Below, piece after piece: positions 56,760 to 64,000 of a stretch of 64,000 bases of DNA. A program made the translations under genes and the position numbers. Source of the DNA: Agromyces mariniharenae. Its GTDB lineage: Bacteria; Actinomycetota; Actinomycetes; Actinomycetales; Microbacteriaceae. The notes under the pieces were generated by a model. The model made no database searches. It saw only the letters and a list, made by a program, of their open reading frames with translations, and had not been told where the DNA came from. The stretch covers positions 1,844,891 through 1,908,890 of the forward strand of contig NZ_VSSB01000001.1 of the NCBI RefSeq assembly GCF_008122505.1, given 5' to 3'. Within the stretch, counting starts at the first letter, position 1. Each line of letters begins with the position of its first letter.

Positions 56760-57206
56760 ATGCCTGAATTCGAGTACGGACCCGTCGAGATCCTGGTCGT
56801 CGGGTTCCCTGGTGAGCGGCCCGATGCCGCGACGTTCGAGGCGATCGGAGACCTCGTCGAGGCCGGTGACATCCGGCTCCTCGATGCGGTGGTCGTCTCG
56901 CGCTCCGAGAACGGGGATCTCGACATCGTCGAGATCGAGGACCTGGGCGACGAGATCGACGTGACCGAGATCGAGCTGGAGGCCAACGGCCTCGTCGGCG
57001 AGGAGGACGTGAACGACCTCGGCGGGGCGATCCCGCCGGGCACCTCGGGCGCGATGCTCGCCATCGAGCTCGTCTGGGCGAAGCGACTCGCGTCGCGGTT
57101 CGCCGAGTCGGGCGGCGTGCTCCTGCAGTCGGAGCGCATCCCGGCGCCGGTCGTCAACGCCATCATGGCCGAGGCCGAAGAGGCCGAGGCCGCCGCTACG
57201 GAGTGA
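56760..57206 (+). CDS. DUF6325 family protein
   Basis: Acidic cytoplasmic protein of 148 aa. It begins EYGPVEILVVGFPGERPDAA and contains AIPPGTSGAMLAIELVWAKR near the middle, as in DUF6325/DUF1269-like proteins. Function unknown. ATG 56760 has GAGAGGGGG upstream. It forms an operon with the SHOCT protein 10 bases downstream, a pairing frequent in actinobacteria. Confidence 0.8.
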   Translation: MPEFEYGPVEILVVGFPGERPDAATFEAIGDLVEAGDIRLLDAVVVSRSENGDLDIVEIEDLGDEIDVTEIELEANGLVGEEDVNDLGGAIPPGTSGAMLAIELVWAKRLASRFAESGGVLLQSERIPAPVVNAIMAEAEEAEAAATE

Positions 57207-57216
57207 GGGGAAGCAC

Positions 57217-57576
57217 ATGCTGAGGAGGATGGGACGTCCTGGGCTCGTCGGGATGGCGGCCCGCACGGCCGTCGTCGCGGGCACCGCGACCGCGGTGTCG
57301 GGCAGCGTCGCGCGGCACCAGGCGAACAAGGACCAGGAGCGGTACGAGCAGCAGCAGTACGAAGCGCAGCAGCAGCAGGCGGCGATGAACGCCGCCGCGC
57401 AGCAGGCCGTGGCGCAGCAGCAGGCCGCAGCCGCGCAGGCAGCGCCTGCCGCGCCGGCAGCCGCGGCCGGCGGCACCGACGTCGTCGCCGAACTGCAGAA
57501 GCTGGCCGCGTTGAAGGAGCAGGGCATCCTCTCCGACGACGAGTTCGCCGTGGCGAAGGCGAAACTGCTCGGCTGA
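57217..57576 (+). CDS. SHOCT-domain protein with Gln/Ala-rich linker
   Basis: Protein of 119 aa. The N-terminus has a weakly hydrophobic stretch (GMAARTAVVAGTATAVSGSV). A Gln/Ala low-complexity region (about 40-85) leads to the SHOCT motif ELQKLAALKEQGILSDDEF at the C-terminus. Probable small oligomerising scaffold; function unknown. Cotranscribed with the DUF6325 gene. Confidence 0.8.
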   Translation: MLRRMGRPGLVGMAARTAVVAGTATAVSGSVARHQANKDQERYEQQQYEAQQQQAAMNAAAQQAVAQQQAAAAQAAPAAPAAAAGGTDVVAELQKLAALKEQGILSDDEFAVAKAKLLG

Positions 57577-57585
57577 CCACGACCG

Positions 57586-57625
57586 GCGGTCGGGCCCTCA
57601 CTCGCGAGACGCGGGGCCCGGCCGC
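57586..57625 (+). terminator. Terminator hairpin after the DUF6325-SHOCT operon
   Basis: Arms GCGGTCGGGCCC / GGGCCCGGCCGC pair over 12 bases with one wobble and a 16-base loop, 9 bases after the SHOCT stop. Confidence 0.8.
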
Positions 57626-57745
57626 TGTTCGGTGCGCCCGGGGCGCGCCGGCGTCACCGGCCGACTGAGGATGCCTGCGGCATCCGGCCTGTGCCTTGCC
57701 TGCGAACGGGCGCCCAGCCCTTGCCGGTGCATCCGCCTGCCCCCC

Positions 57746-57751
57746 TACGAT
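57746..57751 (+). promoter_or_regulatory. -10 element of a leaderless transcript
   Basis: TACGAT ends five bases before ATG 57757 of the type III polyketide synthase gene; no proper ribosome site is present. Confidence 0.5.
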
Positions 57752-57756
57752 GGGGC

Positions 57757-58899
57757 ATGGCCGTCGCGCTGAGGGGACTCTCGACCGTCGTTCCGCCCAC
57801 CGTGCTGATCCAGGAGGAGGTGCGGGACGTCTTCGGAGCGCAGCCGGGCCTGAACCGCCTCGCGCAGCGCATCGTCTCGACGAGCTTCAACGTGTCGGGC
57901 ATCGAGAAGCGGCACACCGTGCTCACCGAGCTGAGTCGGGACGCCCATCCCGACGAACCCGTGTTCTTCGACATCGACAGCGGCGAGCTGCTGTTCCCGG
58001 GCACGAAGGCGCGCAACGAGCTGTACGCCGAGTTCGCGACGAGCCTGTACGTCGAGGCGGGCCGCGCGGCCATCGCCGCGACGCCGGGCCTCGCGGCATC
58101 CGACGTCACGCACATCATCACCGTGTCGTGCACCGGCTTCTACGCCCCCGGGCCCGACTTCGTGATCGCGCGCGAGCTCGGCCTCGACGCCGGCGTCGAG
58201 CGCTACCACCTCGGGTTCATGGGGTGCTACGCCTCCGTGCCCGCGCTGCGCATCGCGAAGCAGCTGTGCGAGGCGGATGCCGCGGCCGTCGTGCTCGTCG
58301 TCTCGGTCGAGCTCTGCACGCTGCACCTGCGCTCCTCGAACGACCCCGACACGATCGTCGCCTCGTCACTGTTCGCCGACGGCGCCGGCGCCGGGATCGT
58401 CACCGCGCGCCCGCTCGAGGACGGCGAGCGCGCCTTCGACCTCGACCGGTTCGCCACGCGCATCACGCCCGTCGGCGAGGGCGACATGGCGTGGAAGATC
58501 GGCGACCACGGCTTCGAGATGGTGCTGTCCAACGCGATCCCGGCGATCATCGACGACCACATCACGGGCGCGCTCGAGCCGTTGTTCGGCCACGACGCCG
58601 CGCTCGCCGAGGCGCTGGCGACGGATGCCTCGAGCGACGCGATCGAGCACTGGGCCATCCATCCGGGCGGTCGCAGCATCCTCGACAAGGTGGAGTCCCG
58701 GCTCGTGCTCACCGAGGCGCAGCTCGTGCCGGCGCGCGAGACGCTGCGCGACTACGGCAACATGTCGAGCGCGACGGTGCTGTTCGTGCTGCGCAACATC
58801 CTCGACTCGGATGCCGCCGCCGACGGCGACCGCGTCGCGGCCATGGCCTTCGGCCCGGGCCTGACGGTGGAGTCGGCCCTGCTCACGGTGCGCGCCTGA
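57757..58899 (+). CDS. Type III polyketide synthase (SrsA/alkylresorcinol synthase-like)
   Basis: Homodimeric chalcone-synthase-type enzyme, 380 aa. It condenses an acyl starter with malonyl-type extenders. The catalytic triad is visible: Cys157 in LGFMGCYAS, His302 in AIHPGGRSILD and Asn335 in YGNMSS. Other conserved parts are SCTGFYAPGPD and FADGAGAG. The following methyltransferase and FAD monooxygenase reproduce the gene order srsA-srsB-srsC of Streptomyces griseus, whose products are alkylresorcinols and alkylquinones. A long-chain starter is therefore likely, but chain length cannot be read from sequence. ATG 57757 lies five bases after a -10 box. Confidence 0.88.
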   Translation: MAVALRGLSTVVPPTVLIQEEVRDVFGAQPGLNRLAQRIVSTSFNVSGIEKRHTVLTELSRDAHPDEPVFFDIDSGELLFPGTKARNELYAEFATSLYVEAGRAAIAATPGLAASDVTHIITVSCTGFYAPGPDFVIARELGLDAGVERYHLGFMGCYASVPALRIAKQLCEADAAAVVLVVSVELCTLHLRSSNDPDTIVASSLFADGAGAGIVTARPLEDGERAFDLDRFATRITPVGEGDMAWKIGDHGFEMVLSNAIPAIIDDHITGALEPLFGHDAALAEALATDASSDAIEHWAIHPGGRSILDKVESRLVLTEAQLVPARETLRDYGNMSSATVLFVLRNILDSDAAADGDRVAAMAFGPGLTVESALLTVRA

Positions 58900-58909
58900 T
58901 CGGCTACCG

Positions 58910-59632
58910 ATGAGCCCGCTGAGGTGGCTGGCCGAGCGCGACGAGGACGCGGTCGAGCTCATGGACGACCCCGACGCCGACCTCGACGCGCTCGAGCGCA
59001 CGTACGTCCGGTTCGCGCAGGTGAACGCGGTGGTGTCGAACGTGGGCGCGGTGTACCGCCGCTGGGTGCGTCCGGCGCTCTCGCCGACCGTCACCCGGCG
59101 CGTGCTCGACGTCGGCACGGGCGGCGCCGACCTGCCGCGCGCGCTGCTGCACCGGGCGCACGCCGACGGGTTGCGGCTCGAGGTGACCGCCGTCGATCCC
59201 GACCCGCGGGCGCTGGACTGGGCGCTGCGGCAGCCGCCGCAGCCGGGGCTCGTGCTGCGCCGCGTCACGAGCACCGAGCTCGCCCTGGCCGGCGAGCGCT
59301 TCGACGTGGTGCTCTCGAACCACGTGCTGCACCACCTCGACGGCGCCTCGCTCGGGGCGCTGCTCGCCGACTCCGAGCGGCTCGCGCGCGACGGCGGCGT
59401 CGCGGTGCACGCCGACATCGAGCGGTCGCGGCTCGGCTACGCGGGCTTCGCGCTCGGGACGCTGCCGTTCGAGCCGAACCTGCTCAAGGGGTCCTACATC
59501 CGGCCCGACGGACTCACCTCGATCCGGCGCAGCCACACGGCGCGCGAGCTCGCGGGCGTGCTGCCGCCGGGCTGGAGCGTGCGGCGAGGGTTCCCGTCGC
59601 GGCTCGAGGTCGTGTGGGGCGCGGATGCCTGA
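58910..59632 (+). CDS. SAM-dependent methyltransferase (SrsB-like)
   Basis: Class I methyltransferase of 240 aa. The SAM motif is RVLDVGTGGADLPRALL near residues 64-80, with VTAVDPDPRAL and DVVLSNHVLHHLDG after it. It follows the type III PKS by 10 bases and overlaps the monooxygenase by 8, so it should methylate the polyketide ring or its hydroxyl. The ribosome site is weak. Symbol withheld because similarity to SrsB is by position and family only. Confidence 0.83.
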   Translation: MSPLRWLAERDEDAVELMDDPDADLDALERTYVRFAQVNAVVSNVGAVYRRWVRPALSPTVTRRVLDVGTGGADLPRALLHRAHADGLRLEVTAVDPDPRALDWALRQPPQPGLVLRRVTSTELALAGERFDVVLSNHVLHHLDGASLGALLADSERLARDGGVAVHADIERSRLGYAGFALGTLPFEPNLLKGSYIRPDGLTSIRRSHTARELAGVLPPGWSVRRGFPSRLEVVWGADA

Positions 59633-60836
59633 GCGCGAACGCCTGCCGCACGAGCCGCGCCACGACGTGGTGATCGTCGGCGGCGGGCCGGTCGGACTCC
59701 TGCTCGCCTGCCTGCTCGCGCGGCGTCACCTCGACGTGGTGGTGCTGGAGCGCCGGACGGCTCGCGCGGGCCGGTCCCGCGCGATCGGCATCCACCCGCC
59801 GGGCCTGCGCGCCCTCGCACGGGCGGGCGTCGGCGACGAGGTGCAGGCGCGAGCGGTGCGGATCCACTCCGGACGGGTGACCTGCGAGGGCCGCACGCTC
59901 GGCTCGATGTCCTTCGCCCGCGCGGGCACCGTGCTGTCGCTGCCGCAGCTCGAGACCGAGGAGCTGCTCGAGGCGCGGCTCGGGCAGCTCCGCCCGGGGA
60001 GCCTGCACCGCGGCGTCGAGGTGCGCACCGTGCACGACCGCGGCACGCACGTCGTGGTGGAGGGAGTCGAGCTTGGCGGCGAGGGCGACGGCGACGCGGG
60101 AGGTGGAGACGCCGGGGGCGCCGGCGGCGGCGCGCCCGTGAGCGTGACGGCGTGGTACGCGGTCGCGGCCGACGGCGTGCGCAGCGGCATCCGCGACGCG
60201 CTCGGGATCGCCTGGCAGGAGCGGCGGGGTCGCGCTCACTACGTGATGGGCGACACGCGGGACGACACCGGCGAGCCCGAGACGGCGCTGCTGCACTTCG
60301 AGCCGGCCGGCGTCGTGGAGTCGTTCCCGATGCCCGGCGACCTGCGGCGCTGGGTCGCGTGGGTGCGGCGTCCGCCGGCCGAGGCGACCGCCGGGCAGCT
60401 CGCGACGATCGTGCAGTCGCGGGCCGGGGGCGCCTTCGACGCCGCGGCGGCCGGCGAGCCGAGCGCGTTCGAGGCGCGGCAGCACCTGGCGTCGCGGATG
60501 TCGCAGGGTCGCGTCGCGCTCGTCGGCGACGCTGCGCACGAGGTGAGTCCCATCGGCGGGCAGGGCATGAACCTCGGCTGGCTCGACGCGATGCGGCTGG
60601 ACCACGACCTCGCCGCGGCCCTGGCCGTGGGCGCGCCGTTCGAGGCGTTCGACGCGTACGACCAGGTGCGACGGTCGGCGGCGTCCCGCGCCCTGCGTCA
60701 GGCGGCGTTCAACATGCGCATGGGAGCGCCGGCGGCGGGCATGCGGCTGCGGACGCGCAACGCGGCCGTGCGGGTGCTCGGCATCCCGCCGTTCCGGGCC
60801 CTGCTGGCCCGCACCTTCACGATGCGCTGGCTGTAG
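59625..60836 (+). CDS. FAD-dependent aromatic monooxygenase (SrsC-like)
   Basis: Flavoprotein hydroxylase of 403 aa from the group A aromatic hydroxylases. The dinucleotide motif VVIVGGGPVGLLLACLLA is at residues 15-32, then VLERRTARAGRSRAIGIHPP. The second FAD motif RVALVGDAAHEVSPIGGQG is near residue 300. It probably hydroxylates the methylated resorcinol, allowing oxidation to a quinone. A Gly-rich acidic insert (about residues 146-168, GEGDGDAGGGDAGGAGG) is unusual and looks like a species-specific expansion. It ends 9 bases from a convergent gene. Confidence 0.87.
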   Translation: MPERERLPHEPRHDVVIVGGGPVGLLLACLLARRHLDVVVLERRTARAGRSRAIGIHPPGLRALARAGVGDEVQARAVRIHSGRVTCEGRTLGSMSFARAGTVLSLPQLETEELLEARLGQLRPGSLHRGVEVRTVHDRGTHVVVEGVELGGEGDGDAGGGDAGGAGGGAPVSVTAWYAVAADGVRSGIRDALGIAWQERRGRAHYVMGDTRDDTGEPETALLHFEPAGVVESFPMPGDLRRWVAWVRRPPAEATAGQLATIVQSRAGGAFDAAAAGEPSAFEARQHLASRMSQGRVALVGDAAHEVSPIGGQGMNLGWLDAMRLDHDLAAALAVGAPFEAFDAYDQVRRSAASRALRQAAFNMRMGAPAAGMRLRTRNAAVRVLGIPPFRALLARTFTMRWL

Positions 60837-60845
60837 GTCCCGCCC

Positions 60846-61286
60846 TCACAGCACGATGCGCGTCAGCAGGAAGACCGGGATCAGCCGGTCGGTCTTCTCC
60901 TGGTAGGCGTCGTACGCCGGCCACGTCTCGTTCGCGCGGCGCCACCAGAGCTCGCGCTCCTCGCCCTCGAGCTCGCGGGCGGTGTAGTCGTGCTTCTCGG
61001 CGCCGTCCTGCAGCTCGACGTGCGGGTGCCGGCGCACGTTCGACACCCACTTGGGATGGTGGTGCGACCCGCCCTTCGACCCGACCACGGCGTACTCGCC
61101 GTCGTGCTCCACGCGCATGAGCGCGGTCTTGCGGAGCTTCCCGGAGTTCACGCCGAGCGTCGTGAGCACGATGATCGGGCGCCCGCGCAGCGTGTTCGCC
61201 TTCGCGCCGTCGGTCGCCTCGAACTCCTCGGCCTGCTTCCTCGCCCAGCCCGACGTGCTGGGTGCGTACTCGCCCTCGAGCGGCAT
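60846..61286 (-). CDS. Deazaflavin-dependent nitroreductase-family protein (DDN-like)
   Basis: Split-beta-barrel protein of 146 aa. [39 protein letters not shown] and [19 protein letters not shown] are signatures of the DDN/FDOR-B F420-binding family. Typical members reduce quinones or other substrates with F420H2. ATG 61286 has AGGAGGA upstream. It is convergent with the monooxygenase; a role with alkylquinones is conceivable, but position alone does not show it. Confidence 0.85.
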   Translation of the reverse strand: MPLEGEYAPSTSGWARKQAEEFEATDGAKANTLRGRPIIVLTTLGVNSGKLRKTALMRVEHDGEYAVVGSKGGSHHHPKWVSNVRRHPHVELQDGAEKHDYTARELEGEERELWWRRANETWPAYDAYQEKTDRLIPVFLLTRIVL

Positions 61287-61353
61287 CCGTCCTCCTCGTG
61301 TCCTCCGTACGACGCTACTCCCGCGCGCGTGCGTCGGGTGCGTCGCGCATGCG

Positions 61354-62058
61354 TCAGGCCGGAGCGATGACGAGCGAGAACTCCACGAAGCCCTCGGGCT
61401 CGACCGAGACGAAGCCGAGGTTCGGCGCCTCGACGCCGAAGTCGGCGAACGTGATGGGGATGCTGCCCGCGACCTGCCCGCTGCCCTCGTTCAGCACCGC
61501 CTCGAGGTCCACGGTCACCTCGCGTGTCACGCCGGCGATCGTCAGCTCGCCGGTCGCGGTCACGGACTGCACCTCCCCGATGGCCGGCGTCGAAGCCGCG
61601 GTCACCGGGCCGGTCAACGTGAACGTCGCCGTCGGGTGCTCGCCGGTGCGCAGTGCCATGTCGCGGAAGTACGCGTCGCGCGACGAGGAGTCGGTCTCGA
61701 TCGAGGCGACGTCGACCGTGATCTCGGCCGCGGTGAGCGTCAGGCCGTCGACCGTGAAGGTCCCGGTCACGTCGTCGGTTCGCCCGACCACCGTGACATC
61801 CGTGTCGTTGAGCACCTCGTCGACCCGGTAGCCGGCGTATGAGCCGTCGGTGGCCGTCCACTCGCCCGACAGGTCGGACGCGTCGATCGCACCGCTCGCG
61901 CCGTCGGTCGCGCGCGGCGCGGCGGTCACGGTCGGCGCCGCCTCCTGCTCGCCGACGATGAGGTCCCGGTACACGATCGGCCCCGCGACGGCCGCGGTGC
62001 CGCCGAGGAGCAGGACTCCGGCGATGATCGAGATGGTCACGATGGTGCGCTTCTGCAT
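61354..62058 (-). CDS. YceI-family exported lipid-binding protein
   Basis: Protein of 234 aa. An N-terminal membrane anchor or signal segment ([20 protein letters not shown]) is followed by a linker and the YceI lipocalin-like barrel (about 60-234): [38 protein letters not shown] and [16 protein letters not shown] end blocks. YceI proteins bind polyisoprenoids such as ubiquinone precursors. ATG 62058 has AGGA 8 bases upstream. The 67-base gap to the next gene is empty. Confidence 0.85.
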   Translation of the reverse strand: MQKRTIVTISIIAGVLLLGGTAAVAGPIVYRDLIVGEQEAAPTVTAAPRATDGASGAIDASDLSGEWTATDGSYAGYRVDEVLNDTDVTVVGRTDDVTGTFTVDGLTLTAAEITVDVASIETDSSSRDAYFRDMALRTGEHPTATFTLTGPVTAASTPAIGEVQSVTATGELTIAGVTREVTVDLEAVLNEGSGQVAGSIPITFADFGVEAPNLGFVSVEPEGFVEFSLVIAPA

Positions 62059-62270
62059 GCGGGGGTCCTGTCGTACGGCGGGGTTTCTCCAGCATGACGC
62101 TCGAGGCAATGAGCTGGCTGTGGGTCGGTCGACCGAGCGGTGTGCGGCGGCGGGCATCCGCTGGCCGGGTGGGCCGTCCGTGACGGTGGCGCCGGTTCGG
62201 CCATCGGTCTAGCGTGAACCGCGGGGGGATTCCGGCGCAGCTGGTCGGAACAACGCTCCCACCTCGCAAA

Positions 62271-62291
62271 GTTGAGTTCGGTAGACTCAAG
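62271..62291. promoter_or_regulatory. HAIR element upstream of clpB (HspR site)
   Basis: GTTGAGT-N7-ACTCAAG, one base from the HAIR consensus, 38 bases before the clpB start. It links clpB to the HspR encoded at 36299-36715. The rest of the 270-base gap (62059-62328) shows no gene. Confidence 0.88.
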
Positions 62292-62328
62292 TTTGAAGAA
62301 GGCCTGTATTCCCGGAAAGGATTTGGCC

Positions 62329-64000
<1,672 letters not shown>

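Noticed and set aside
52400..57601. Minus-strand open frame of about 1733 codons
   Set aside because: Only its 3' part (52400-54028) codes for the MFS pump. The rest is a stop-free shadow over DUF2252, DUF998-like, DUF6325 and SHOCT genes, with Arg/Pro/Ala-rich low-complexity translation.

Overview
The window is GC-rich DNA from an actinobacterium, most probably a member of the Microbacteriaceae (Agromyces-like). This rests on strong GC third-codon bias, HspR/HAIR heat-shock control, a ClpB without its N-terminal domain, an alkylresorcinol-type polyketide operon, and many starts lacking a Shine-Dalgarno sequence. No tRNA, rRNA, insertion sequence, prophage or CRISPR array is visible. Gene density is high. 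The only gap over 300 bases is the dnaK control region (32353-32717).

Layout. 1-3 kb: polyamine-type ABC importer (lipoprotein plus two permeases; no ATPase gene in the window). 3.2-7.8 kb: secreted ExeM-like nuclease, nucleoside deaminase, UbiG-like methyltransferase. 7.9-9.4 kb: divergent winged-helix regulators with Gly/His-rich tails sharing an AT-rich operator. 9.6-18.3 kb: minus-strand operon of a GH3 beta-glucosidase and a complete Opp/Dpp-type importer, with a divergent TetR regulator. 19.2-29.5 kb: MFS and CDF transporters, EEP hydrolase, RIO kinase preceded by a 21-codon leader ORF, glycosyltransferase, solitary TOPRIM protein, M1 peptidase. 29.6-32.4 kb: arginine/ornithine-type antiporter and arginine deiminase. 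32.5-36.7 kb: dnaK-grpE-dnaJ-hspR with two HAIR operators. 36.8-42.4 kb: alkylsulfatase, secreted lysozyme-like protein, RsmC-type methyltransferase, DUF817 protein, clpS and DUF2017. 42.5-57.6 kb: a long run of envelope proteins (two DUF998-like paralogues, DUF7144, two SHOCT proteins, MscS, SulP, GAP, two AI-2E family proteins, two MFS pumps, DUF2252, DUF6325). 57.7-60.8 kb: type III PKS, methyltransferase and FAD monooxygenase, resembling srsABC. 60.8-64 kb: deazaflavin-dependent oxidoreductase-like protein, YceI protein, and clpB cut by the window end.

How the parts connect. HspR is encoded at the end of the dnaK operon, and HAIR sites lie before both dnaK and clpB, so the chaperones form one autoregulated circuit. 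Both ABC importers carry a strong hairpin directly after the binding-protein gene, which should keep that protein in excess over the membrane parts. Convergent gene pairs are separated by perfect hairpins or, twice, by a related 76-bp nested inverted repeat. A 7-base word, GGATGCC/GGCATCC, is strikingly frequent throughout and brings otherwise rare codons with it.
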